Shown here piece after piece: positions 43,640-56,700 of a stretch of 64,000 bases of DNA (positions are counted from its first letter, which is position 1; each line of letters starts with the position of its first letter). Location: the NCBI GenBank assembly GCA_019914945.1, contig CM034110.1, positions 3,291,001 through 3,355,000 of the forward strand, in the 5' to 3' direction. Both the position numbers and the translations under genes were made by a program. The notes beneath the pieces are model-generated. The model did no database searches. It saw only the letters and a program-made list of their open reading frames with translations, and was not told the DNA's origin. The DNA comes from Typha latifolia (lineage: Eukaryota; Streptophyta; Magnoliopsida; Poales; Typhaceae).

Positions 43640-44130
43640 TTACGTATGACTCGGGAGCAATCATATCTGGATACACGGATTCTGATTGGGCAGGTTCATG
43701 TGATGATAGAAAAAGTACCTCAGGTGGATGTTTTTATATTGGAAACAATCTGATTGCTTGGCAAAGTAAGAAACAAAACTCAATATCTTTATCTACTGCG
43801 GAGGTCGAGTACATTGTAGCGGGAAGTTGTTGTTCTCAGTTACTATGGATGAAACAAATGGTCAAAGATTACGGCATTGAACAAGATACTATGGTGCTTT
43901 ATTGTGACAACATCAGTGCTATTAATATTTCAAAAAATCCTGTTCAACACTCGCGTACAAAGCATATTGATATCTGACATCATTTTATACGCGAGTTAGT
44001 TGAAGATAAAACAATAGCACTAGAACATGTTGAGACGGAGAAACAGTTGGGTGATCTATTTACAAAACCTTTGGATTTACAAAGATTTGAGTATCTTCGT
44101 ACTTCTTTAGGGATTTGTGCTTTGGATTGA
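43640..44130 (+). pseudogene. SIRE-like RNase H
   Basis: Plus strand. GYTDSDWAGSCDDRKSTSG (catalytic Asp), LSTAEVEYIVAGSCC (Glu; relatives have AEAEY), LYCDNISAINISKNPVQHSR (Asp), TKHIDI with a TGA at 43976, then HHFIRELVEDK and LGDLFTKPL. It ends with LGICALD and TGA at about 44129. A non-coding tail follows, as usual in this lineage. Confidence 0.8.
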
Positions 44131-44728
44131 TTTTTTTGTTTTGTTTGCGTGTTTCTTTTTTATTATTTCTTTTCGTTTCTTTTTAGGTTTTCTTGACTCT
44201 GAACTTTTCCTTGGTTTTAGTTTTAGATTTGTCAAGAGTTTTTGTCATAAAAAAAAATTTGATGCACTCCTAGATTCAATAATATACTCTTGACATATAA
44301 ATATGACTTTTCTCTTGATTATGAGTTATGATAGTCAATTCTGTCATCTTGTAGTATATTATATCATTTCTGATTTGTTTACTCTCTCGACTTCTATGAT
44401 AATTAAACTAAATTTAATGCACTCATAACGTGTGTATATTCTTGAGTGACCATGACATCATTAAACTGTTTTTAAATAGCTCACTATTGACGTTGATTTG
44501 CACAGTTTGACCTCATGCTTAGTCATCACAAATTTGTTCATAAAAAATCAATGAAAAGGCCTACAATGAGTTTGTGTGAAAGCCATCTTGTTTAGAGTCC
44601 AGTTTCACTCAGTACATTGCTTGCAAATTAAATAAAATTTTTGATGTTTGTGAATATCTTCTTGCACATTGTTTGATATGTACTACAAGAAAAGTTCAAT
44701 ATTTTGTACACAATTGCCAACAATTAAT
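44131..44728 (+). other. Non-coding tail of the SIRE-like element with inverted LTR scrap
   Basis: No ORF. At 44697-44728 the sequence CAATATTTTGTACACAATTG continues as the reverse complement of bases about 14-45 of the LTR. No 3' LTR follows. Confidence 0.6.
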
Positions 44729-44730
44729 TA

Positions 44731-47700
44731 TTAGCTGATTGCACTTGACTAGTGCTTTGTGTTTGCATTTTTATGCTACTCTCCAGGAGAGAACAAACTG
44801 TCTCTACCTTGCTATCCCGCTCGTTTAAATTTTCTTTTTCCTCTTCTATCAGTTCTCTAACCTTACCAATATTCTTAGTGTCAAATTTTAGCTCATAATG
44901 TAGAAGTCGTCTCTACCTTTCGATAGCTCGAACCAATAATAGTGGATTGGTGATTGTCCAGCCGAGTGTCGATTGTACTCAGGCAGCGTCTCTCCAGAAG
45001 CATTTCAATTACCAAGATTATGTACCAAAATCAAGGGTAATTGCCAGCCCCCCGAGCCCCCCAATTCCATTCATGAAAAAATTAATATTTTTTATTGAAT
45101 CATTTATCTTGATTTTTTTTTCTTTGCTATTAAATGTTCTAAGATTTTAATAAGAGCTCAATGTTAAACAATATTTATGGAAAAAAAATAGAACGATTGA
45201 ACCAAACTTTCTCAATAGGTTAAACAGCACACAATTAAATTCAAAGAAATGTGATCAAATTAAATGACAAGCAATTAAAAGATTAAGAACATTACTCACC
45301 TCATTGTGCCAATCTGACCTAAAAAAGCAAATAAAATGGCTGAAAATAAAATAAAATAACTAAAAAATAAATAAAACTTACTAACATGGAAATTATTCTT
45401 TGGTCCACCGGGATCCGTCTATTCGAATCCGAGAAATGTTTTCTCCCACATTGGTTTTTTTTAGCAATTGAAACCTTTTGTTGGCTGATTGCACTAGACC
45501 AATGGTTTGTGTTTGCATCGTTATACTACTCTCCAGGAGATAACAAACTGGCTCTACCTTGTTATGCCATTCATTTAAATTTTCTTTTTCCTCTTCTATC
45601 AATGAATTTAATTGTTCTCTAAGCTTATAAATATTTTACCTCATATTGTAGAAGTCGTCTCTATCTTTTGATTGCTCAAACCAATAGTAGGGGATTGGTG
45701 ATTGTCTAGTTGAGTGTCGATTGTACTCAAGTAGCGTCTCTCCAAAAGCATTTCAATTACCTAGATGATATACGAAAATCAAGGGTAATTGACAGCCCCC
45801 GAGCCCCCGAGCCCCCGAGCCCCCAAGCCCTCAATTCCATTCATCAAAAAATTAATAATTTTTATTGAATCATTTATCTTGATTTTTTTTCTTTGCTATT
45901 AAATGTTGTCAGCTTTCAATAACATTCAGCTCAATGTTAAACAATATTTAAGGAAAAAAAAAGAACGACTCAACCAAACTTTCTCAACAGGTTAAACACT
46001 ACACGATTAAATTCAAAGAAATATGATAAAATTAAATGAAAAACAATTAGAAGATTAAGAACATTACTCACCTCATTTTGCCAATTTGACCTAAAAAAGC
46101 AAATAAAATGGCTGAGAATAAAATAACGTGACTAAAAAATAAGTTAAACTTACTAACATGGAAATTATTCTTTGGTCCACCGAGATCCGTCTATTCGGAT
46201 CCGAGAAATGTTTTCGTCTATTCGGATCCGAGAAATATTTTCTCCCACATTGCTTTTTTTTAAGCAATCGAAGCCTTTTGTTGACTGATTGCAATTGACC
46301 AGTGGTTTGTGTTTGCATCTTTATGCTACTGTACATGAGATAACAAACTGGCTTTACCTTGCTATCACACTCGTTTAAATTTTCTTTTTCCTCTTCTATC
46401 AATGAATTTAATTGTTCTCTAAGCTTACAGATATTCTTAGTGTCAAAATTACCTCTTATTGTAGAAATCATCTTTATCTTTTGATTGCTCGAACCAATAA
46501 TAGCGAATTGGTGATTGTCCAGCCGAATGTCGATTGTACTCAGGTAGCGTCTCTCCAGAATCATTTCAATTACCTAGATGATGTACGAAAATCAAGGTAA
46601 TTGCCAACCCCCCGAGGAACCCCAATTTCATTCGTGAAAAAATTAATAATTTTTATTAAATCATTTATCTTGATTTTTTTTTCTTTGCTATTAAAAGTTG
46701 TAAGCTTTCTATAACATTCAGCTCAATGTTAAACAATATTTATGGAAAAAAAAGAACGACTCAACCAAACTTTCTCAATAGGTTAAACGGCACATGATTA
46801 AATTCATAGAAATGTGATAAAATTAAATGACAAAACAATTAGAATATTAAGAACATTGCTCACCTCATTTTGCCAATCTGACCTAAAAAAGCAAAATTAA
46901 ATAGCTGAGAATAAAATAACGTGACTAAAAAATAAGTTAAACTTACTAACATGGAAATTATTCTTTGGTCCACCGAGATCCGTCTATTTGGATCCGAGAA
47001 ATGTTTTCTACCACATTGCTTTTTTTAAGCAATCAAAGCCTTTTGTTGGCTGATTGCAATTGACCATTGGTTTGTGTTTGCTTCTTTATCCTACTATACA
47101 TGAGATAACAAACTGGCTCTACCTTGCTATCACACTCATTTAAATTTTCTTTTTCCTCTTCTATCAATAAATTTAATTGTTCTCTAAGCTTAGAGATATT
47201 CTTAGTGTCAAAATTTACCTCTTATTGTAGAAGTCGTCTCTATCTTTTGATTCCTCGAACCAATAGTTGCGAATTGGTGATTGTCCAGCCGAGTGTTGAT
47301 TGTACTCAGGTAGCGTCTCTCCAAAAGCATTTCAATTACCTAGATGATTTGCGAAAATCAAGGGTAATTGACAGCCCCCCGAGCCCCCCGAGCCCCCCAA
47401 GCCCCCCCAATTCCATTCATTAAAATATTAATAATTTTTATTGAATCATTTATCTTGATTTTTTTTCTTTGCTATTAAATGTTGTAAGATTTCAATAACA
47501 TTCACCTCAATGTTAAACAATATTCACCTCAATGTTAAACAATATTTAAGGAATAAAAAGAACGACTCAACCAAACTTTCTCAAGAGGTTAAACACCACA
47601 TGATTAAATTCAAAGAAATATGATAAAATTAAATGAGAAACAATTAGAAGATTAGGAACATTACTCACCTCATTTTGCCAATCTGATCTAAAAAAGCAAA

Positions 47701-50700
47701 TAAAATGGCTAAAAATAAAATAAAATGACTAAAAAATAAATTAAACTTACTAACATGGAAATTATTCTTTGGTCCACCAGGATCCGTCTATTCAGATCCG
47801 GGAAATGTTTTCTCCCACATTGCTTTTTTTTTAGCAATCGAAGCCTTTTGTTGGCTGATTGCACTTGACCAGTGGTTTGTGTTTGTATCTTTATGCTACT
47901 CTCCAGGAGAGAACAAACTGTCTCTACCTTGCTATCCCACTCGTTTAAATTTTTTTTCCTCTTCTATCAATGAATTTAATTGTTCTCTAAGCTTACAGAT
48001 ATTTTTGGTGTCAAAATTTACCCCATAATGTAGAAATCGTCTCTACATTTTGATTGCTGGAACCAATAGTAGTGGATTGGTTATTGTCCAGCCGAGTGTC
48101 GATTCTACGCACGTAGCGTCTCTATAGAAGCATTTCACTTACCTAGATGATGTACGAAAATCAAGGGTAATTGCTAGCCCCCCGAGAGCCCCCAATTCCA
48201 TTCGTGAAAAAAATAATAATTTTTATTGAATCATTTATCTTGATTTTTTTTTCTTTGCTATTAAATGTTCTAAGCTTTCTATAACATTCAGCTCAATGTG
48301 AAATAATATTTATGAAAAAAAAAAGAACGACTTAACGAAACTTTCTCAATAGGTTAAACAGCACACGATTAAATTTAAAAAAAGTGATCAAATTAAATGA
48401 CAAGCAATTAGAAGATTAAGAACATTAATCACCTCATTCTGCCAATCTGACCTAAAAAATCAATAATAAAATGCATGAAAATAAAATATAATGACTAAAA
48501 AATAAATTAAACTTACTAACATGGAAATTATTCTTTGGTCCACCGGGATCTATCTATTCGGATCTGAGAAATGTTTTACCCCACATTGCTTTTTTTTTAG
48601 CAATCGAAGCCTTTTGTTAGCTGATTACACTTGACCAGTGGTTTGTGTTTATATCTTTATACTACTCTCCAACAGAGAACAAACTGTCTCTACCTTGCTA
48701 TCCCACTCATTGCAATTTTCTTTTTCCTCTTCTATCAATGAATTTAATTGTTCTCTAAGCTTACAGATATTTTTGGTGTCAAAATTTACCTCATAATGTA
48801 AAAGTCGTCTCTACCTTTTGATTGCTCGAACCAATAGTAGTGGATTGGTTATTGTCCAACCGAGTGTCGATTGTACTCAGGTAGCATCTCTCTAGAAGCA
48901 TTTCAATTACCTATATGATGTACTAAAATCAAGGGTAATTGCCAGCCGCCCAAGCGCCGCCCAAGCGCCCCCCAATTCCTTTCGTGAAAAAATTAATAAT
49001 TTTTATTGAATCATTTATCTTGATTTTTTTTTCTTTCCTATTAAAAGTTGTAAGCTTTCTATAACATTCAGCTCAATGTTAAACAATATTTTTGAAAAAA
49101 AAAGAACGACTGAACCAAACTTTCTTAATAGGTTAAACAGCACACGATTAAATTCAAAGAAATGTGATCAAATTAAATGACAAGCAATTAGAAGATTAAG
49201 AACATTAATCACCTCATTCTGCCAATCTGACCTAAAAAAGCAAAAATAAAATGGCTGATAATAAAATAAAATGACTAAAAAAATAAATTAAACTAACTAA
49301 ATTGAAATTATTCTTTGATCCACCGGGATCTGTCTATTCGGATCAGAGAAATGTTTTCTCCCACATTGTTTTTTTTAGCAATCGAAGCCTTTTATTGGCT
49401 GATTGCACGTGACTAGTAGTTTGTGTTTGCATTTCTATGCTACTCTCCAAGATAGAACAAACTGTCTCCACATTGCTATCCCACTCGTTTAAATTTATTT
49501 TTCTTACGAAAATCAAGGGTAATTGCCAGCCCCCGAGCCCCACAATTCCATTCGTGAAAAAATTAATAATTTTTGTTGAATCATTTTTCTTGATTTTTTT
49601 TTCATTGCTATTAAATGTTGTAAGCTTTCAATAACATTCACTAAACAATATTTAAGGAAAAAAAAAGAATGACTCAACCAAACTTTCTCAATAGGTTAAA
49701 AAGCACATGATTAAAATTCAAAGCACACGATTAAAATTCAAAGAAATGTGATCAAATTAAATGACAAACAATTAGAAGATTAAGAACATTACTCACCTCA
49801 TTTTGCCAATGTAACCTAAAAAAGCAAATAAAAATGGCCGAAAATAAAATAACATGACTAAAAAATAAATTAAACATACTAAGATGGAAATTATTCTTTG
49901 GTCCACCGAGATACGTCTATTCGGATCCGAGAAATGTTTTCTCCCAAATAGCTTTTTTTAGCAATCGAAGCATTTTGTTGGCTGATTGCACTTGACCAGT
50001 GGTTTGTTTTTGAATAGTTATGCTACTCTCCAGTAGATAACAAACTGGCTCTACCTTGCTATCCCACTCATTTAAATTTTGTTTTTCCTCTTCTATGAAT
50101 GAATTTAATTGTTCTCTAACCTTAAAGATATTTTTAGTGTCAAAATTTACCTCATAATGTAGAAGTCGTCTCTACCTTTTGATTGCTCGAACCAATAGTA
50201 GTGGATTGGTGATTGTCCAGCCGAGTGTCGATTGTACTCAGGTAGCGTCTCTCCACAGGCATTTCAATTACCTAGATGATGTACGAAAATCAAGGGTAAT
50301 TGCCAGCCCCCCGAGCCCCCCCAATTTTATTCGTGAAAAAATTAATAATTTTTATTGAATCATTTATCTTGATTTTTTTTCTTTGCTATTAAATGTTGTA
50401 AGCTTTCAATAACATTCAACTCAATGTTAAACACTATTTATGGAAAAAAAAGAACGACTGAACCAAACTTTCTCAATAGGTTAAACAGCACACGATTAAA
50501 TTCGAAGAAATGTGATCAAATTAAATGACAAGCAATTAGAAGATTAAGAACAATACTAATCTCATTTTGCCAATCTGACCTTAAAAAGTAAATAAAATTG
50601 CTGAAAATAAAATAAAATGACTAAATAATAAATTAAACTTACTAACATGGAAATTATTCTTTGGTCCACCGGGATCCGTTTATTCGGATCCGAGAAATGT

Positions 50701-53700
50701 TTTCTCGCACATTGGTTTTTTTTTAGCAATCGAAGCCTTTTGTTTGCTGATTGCACTTGACTAGTAGTTTGTGTTTGTATTTTTATGGTATTCTCCAGAG
50801 AGAAACAAACTGTCTATACCTTGCTATCCCACTCGTTTAAATTTTTTTTCCTCTTCTATAAATGAATTTAATTGTTCTCTAATCTTACAAATATTTTTGG
50901 TGTCAAAATTTACCTCATAATGTAGAAGTCGTCTCTACCTTTTGATTACTCGAACCAATAGTAGTGGATTGGTGATTGTCCAGCCGAGTGTAGATTGTAC
51001 TCAGGTTGCATCTCTCGAGAATCATTTCAATTACCTATATGATGTACGAAAATCAAGGGTAATTGCCAGCCCCCCGAGCCCCCCCAATTCCATTCGTGAA
51101 AAATTAATAATTTTTATTAAATCATTTATCTTGATTTTTTTATTTGCTATTAAAAGTTGTAAGCTTTCTATAACATTCGTGAAAAAATTAATAATTTTTA
51201 TTAAATCATTTATCTTGATTTTTTTTCTTTGCTATTAAAAGTTGTAAGCTTTCTATAAGCTTCAACTCAATGTTAAACAATATTTATGGAAAAAAAAAGA
51301 ACAACTCAACCAAACTTTCTCAATAGGTTAAACGGCACATGATTAAATTCATAGAAATGTGATAAAATTAAATGACAAACAATTAGAATATTAAGAACAT
51401 TACTCACCTCATTTTGCCAATCGGACCTAAAAAAGCAAATAAAATGGCTGAGAATAAAATAATGTGACTAAAAAATAAGTTAAACTTACTAACATAGAAA
51501 TTATTCTTTGGTCCACCGAGATCTGTCTATTCGGATCCGAGAAATGTTTTCTACCACATTGCTTTTTTTAAGCAATCGAAGTCTTTTGTTGGCTGATTGC
51601 AATTGACCAGTGGTTTGTGTTTGCATCTTTATGCTACTGTACATGAGATAACAAACTAGCTCTACCTTGCTATCACACTTGTTTAAATTTTCTTTTTCCT
51701 CTTCTATCAATAAATTTAATTGTTCTCTAAGCTTACAGATATTCTTAGTGTCAAAATTTACCTCTTATTGTAGAAGTAGTCTCTATCTTGCGATTGCTCG
51801 AACCAATAGTAGCGAATTGGTGATTGTCCAGCCGAGTGTCGATTGTACTCAGGTAGCGTCTCTGCAAAAGCATTTCAATTACCTAAATGATTTACGAAAA
51901 TCAAGGGTAATTGACAGCCCCCGAGCCCCCCAAGCCCCCCAATTCCATTCATGAAAAAATTAGTAATTTTGATTGAATCATTTATCTTGATTTTTTCTCT
52001 TTGCTATTAAATGTTAAGATTTCAATAACATTCACCTTTAAACAATATTTAAGGAAAAAAAAAAACGACTCAACCAAACTTTCTCAAGAGTTTAAATTAA
52101 ATTCAAAGAAATATGATAAAATTAAAAGACAAACAATTAGAAGATTAAGAACATTACTCACCTCATTTTGCCATCTGACCTAAAAAAGCAAATAAAATGG
52201 CTGAAAATAAAATAAAATGACTAAAAAATAAATTAAACTTACTAACATAGAAATTATTCTTCGGTCCACCGAGATCCGTCTATTCAGATCCGGGAAATGT
52301 TTTCTCCCACATTGCTTTTTTTTAAGCAATCGAAGCCTTTTGTTGGCTGATTGCACTTGACCAGTGGTTTGTGTTTGTATCTTTATGCTACTCTCCAGGA
52401 GAGTACAAACTGTCTCTACCTTGCTATCCCACTCGTTTAAATTTTTTTTCCTCTTCTATCAATGAATTTAATTGTTCTCTAAGTTTACAGATATTTTTGG
52501 TGTCAAAATTTACCCCATAATGTAAAAGTCGTCTCTAAGCATTTCAATTACCTAGATGATGTACGAAAATCAAGGGTAATTGCCAGCCCCCCGAGCGCCC
52601 CCTAATTCCATTCGTGAAAAAATTAATAATTTTTATTGAATCATTTATCTTGATTTTTTTTTCATTGCTATTAAATGTTGTAAGCTTTCAATAACATTCA
52701 CTAAACAATATTTAAGGAAAAAAAAAGAACGACTCAACCAAACTTTCTCAATAGGTTAAAAAGCACACGAAATGTGATCAAATTAAATGACAAGCAATTA
52801 GAAGATTAAGAACATTACTCACCTCATTTTGCCAATCTAACCTAAAGAAGCAAATAAAATGGCCGAAAATAAAATAACATGACTAAAAAATAAATTAAAC
52901 TTACTAACATTAAAATTATTCTTTGGTCCATCGGGATCTGTCTATTCGGATCCGAGAAATGTTTTCTCCCACATTACTTTTTTTAGCAATCGAAACCTTT
53001 TGTTGGCTGATTGCACTTGACCAGTGGTATGTGTTTGCATCTTTATGCTACTTTCTAGGAGATAACAAACTGGCTCTACCTTGGTATCCCACTCGTTTAA
53101 ATTTTTTTTTCCTCTTCTATCAATGAATTTAATTGTTCTCTAAGCTTACAGATAATCTAAGTGTCAAAATTTAGCTTTTATTGTAGAATTTGTCTCTATC
53201 TTTTGATTGCTCGAACCAAGAGTAATAGATTGGTGATTGTCCAGCCGAGTGTTGATTGTACTCAAGTAGCATCTCTCCAGAAGCATTTCAATTACCTAGA
53301 TGATGTACGAAAATCAAGGATAATTGCCAGCCCCCCGAGGACCCCCAATTCCATTCGTGAAAAAATTAATAATTTTTATTGAATTATTTATCTAGATTTT
53401 TTTATTTTGCTATGAAATGTTGTAAGCTTTCAAAAACATTCAGCTCAATGTTAAATAATATTTATGGAAAAAAATAATGACTCAACCAAACTTTCTCAAT
53501 AGGTTAAACAGCACACGATTAAATTCAAAGAAATGTGATCAAATTAAATGACAAACAATTAGAAGATTAAGAACATTACTCACCTCATTTTGCTAATCTG
53601 ACCGAAAAAAGCAAATAAAATTGCTGAGAATAAAATAACATGACTAAAAAATAAATTAAACTTACTAACATGGAAATTATTATTTGGTCCACCGGGATCC

Positions 53701-56700
53701 GTCTATTCGGATCCGAGAAATGTTTTCTCCCATATTACTTTTTTTTAGCAATCGAAGCCTTTTGTTGGCTGATTGCAATTGACTAGTTGTTTGTGTTTAA
53801 ATTTTCTTTTTCATCTTCTAGGAATGAATTTAATTGTTCTTAGTGTCAAAATTTACCTCTTATTGTAGAAGTCGTCTCTACATTTTGATTGCTCGAACCA
53901 ATAGTAGCGGATTGGTGATTGTCCAGCTGAGTATCAATTCTACTCGGGTAGCGTCTCTCTAGAAGCATTTCAATTACCTATATGATGTACAAAAATCAAG
54001 AGTAATTGCAAGCCCCCCGAGCGCCCCCCAATTCCATTCGTGAAAAAATTAATAATTTTTATTGAATCATTTATCTTGATTTTTTTTTCTTTGCTATTAA
54101 ATGTTGTAAGCTTTTTATAACATTCAGCTCAATGTTAAACAATATTTATGGAAAAAAAAAACGACTGGACCAAACTTTTTGAATAGGTTAAAACAGCACA
54201 CGATTAAATTCAAAGAAATGTGATCAAATTAAATGACAAGCAATTAGAAGATTAAGAACATTAATCACCTCATTCTGCCAATCTGACCTAAAAGAAGCAA
54301 ATAAAATGGCTGAAAATAAAATAAAATGACTAAAAAATAAATTAAACTAACTAAAATGGAAATTATTCTTTGGTCCACCGGGATCCTTCTATTCGGATGA
54401 AATGTTTTCTCCCACATTGTGTTTTTTAGCAATCGAAGCCTTTTATTGGCTGATTGCATTTGACGAGTGGTTTGTGTTTGTATTTTTATGCTACTCTCCA
54501 GGACAGAACAAACTGTCTCTACCTTGCTATCCTACTCGTTTAAATTTCTTTTTCCTCATCTATTAGTGAATTTAATTGTTCTCTAAGCTTAGAAATATTC
54601 TTAGTGTCAAATTTTACCTCATAATGTAGAAGTCTCTACCTTTTGATTGCTCGAACCAATAATAGTGGATCGGAGATTGTCCAACCGAGTGTCGATTGTA
54701 CTCAGGCGGCGTCTCTCTAGCAGCATTTCAATTACCAAGATGATGTACGAAAATCAAGGGTAATTGCGAGCCCCGGAGCCCCCCAATTCCATTCGTGAAA
54801 AAATTAATAATTTTTATTGAATCATTTATCTTGATTTTTTTTCTTTGCTATTAAATGTTGTAAGCTTTCAATAACATTCACCTCAATGTTAAACAATATT
54901 TAAAGAAAAAAAAGAACCACTCAACCAAACTTTCTCAATAGGTTAAACAGCACACGATTAAAATTAAAGAAAATGCGATCAAATTAAATAACAAGCAATT
55001 AGTAGATTAAGAACATTACTCACCTCATTTTGCCAATCTGACCTAAAAAAGCAAATAAAATGGCTGAAAATAAAATAACATGACTAAAAAATAAATTAAA
55101 CTTACTAACATGGAAATTATTCTTTGGTCCACCGAGATCCGTCTATTCGGATCCGAGAAATGTTTTCTCTCATATTGTTTTTTTAGCAATCGAAGCATTT
55201 TGTTGGCTAATTGCACTTGACGAGTGGTTTGTGTTTGAATATTTATGCTACTCTCCAGGAGATAAGAAACTGGCTCTACCTTGCTATCCCACTCGTTTAA
55301 ATTTTCTTTTTCCTCTTCTATGAATGAATTTAATTGTTCTCTAATCATAAAGATATTTTTATTACCTCATAATGTAGAAGTCGTCTCTACCTTTTGATTG
55401 CTCGAACCAATAGTGGTGGATTGGTGATTGTTCAGCCGAGTGTCGATTGTACTTAGGTAGCGTCTCTCCAGAAGCATTTCAATTACCTAGATGATGTATG
55501 AAAATCAAGGGTAATTGCCGGCCCCCTAAGGGCCCCAATTCCATTCGTGAAAAAATTAATAATTTTTATTGATTCATTTATATTGTTTTTTTTTTCTTTG
55601 CTATTAAATATCGTAATCTTTCAATAACATTCAGCTCAATGTTAAACAGTATTTATGAAAGAAAAAAAAACTACTGAGCCAAACTTTCTCAATAGGTTAA
55701 ATAGAACATGATTAAATTCAAAAAAATTTGATCAAATTAAATGACAAGCAATTAGAAAATTAAGAACATTACTCACCTCATTTTGCCAATCTAACCTAAA
55801 AAAGCAAATAAAATGGCTGAAAATAAAATAAAATGACTAAAAAATAAATTAAACTTACTAACATGGAAATTATTCTTTGGTCCACTGGGATCCGTCTATT
55901 CGGATCTGAGAAATATTTTCTCCCACATTGCTTTTTTTTTAGCAATCGAATCTTTTTGTTGGCTGATTGCACTTGACCAGTGGTTTGTGTTTGCATCGTT
56001 ATACTACTCTCCAGGAGATAACAAACTGGCTCTACCTTGTTATCCCATTCATTTAAATTTTCTTTTTCCTCTTCTATCAATGAATTTAATTTTTCTCTAA
56101 GCTTACAGAAATTTTTAGTGTCAAAATTTACCTTATAATGTAGAAGTCGTCTCTACCTTTTGATTACTCGAACCAATAGTAGTGGATTGGTGATTGTCCA
56201 GCCGAGTGTCGATTGTACTCAGGTACTGTCTCTTCAGAAGAATTTCAATTACCTATATGATGTACGAAAATCAAGGGTAATTGCCAGCCCCCGGAGAGCC
56301 CCCAATTCCATTCGTGAAAAAATTATTAATTTTTATTAAATCATTTATCTTGATTTTTTTTCTTTGCTATTAAATGTTCTAAGCTTTCTATAACATTCAC
56401 CTCAATGTTAAACAATATTTAACGAAAAAAAAGAACGACTCAACCAAACTTTCTCAATATGTTAAACAGCACACGATTAAAATTCGAAGAAATGTGATCA
56501 AATTAAAAAACAAGGAATTAGAAGATTAAGAACATTACTCACCTCATTTTGCCAATCTGACCTAAAAAAGCAAATAAAATGGCTGAAAATAAAATAACAT
56601 GACTAAAAAATAAATTAAACTTACTAACATGGAAATTATTCTTTTGTCCACCGAGATCCGTCTATTCGGATACGAGAAATGTTTTCTCCCAGATTGTTTT

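Larger units (their letters stand above)
39253..44730 (+). mobile_element. SIRE/Maximus-like Ty1/copia element, 3' LTR lost
   Basis: 5' LTR 39253-40013, primer-binding site 40016-40027, gag, integrase, RT and RNase H on the plus strand, then a non-coding tail (44131-44696). The order integrase before RT marks it as copia, and the zinc knuckle followed by an acidic stretch is SIRE-like. A gag segment is inverted. The 3' LTR is absent. Instead a 32-bp piece of the LTR start in reverse orientation (44697-44728) borders the satellite array. Multiple stops make it inactive. Confidence 0.8.

Noticed and set aside
39248..44730. AATTA as target duplication of the SIRE-like element (39248-39252 and 44722-44726)
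   Set aside because: The right copy lies in AT-rich sequence after an inverted LTR scrap, not after a proper LTR end, so the match is easily chance.
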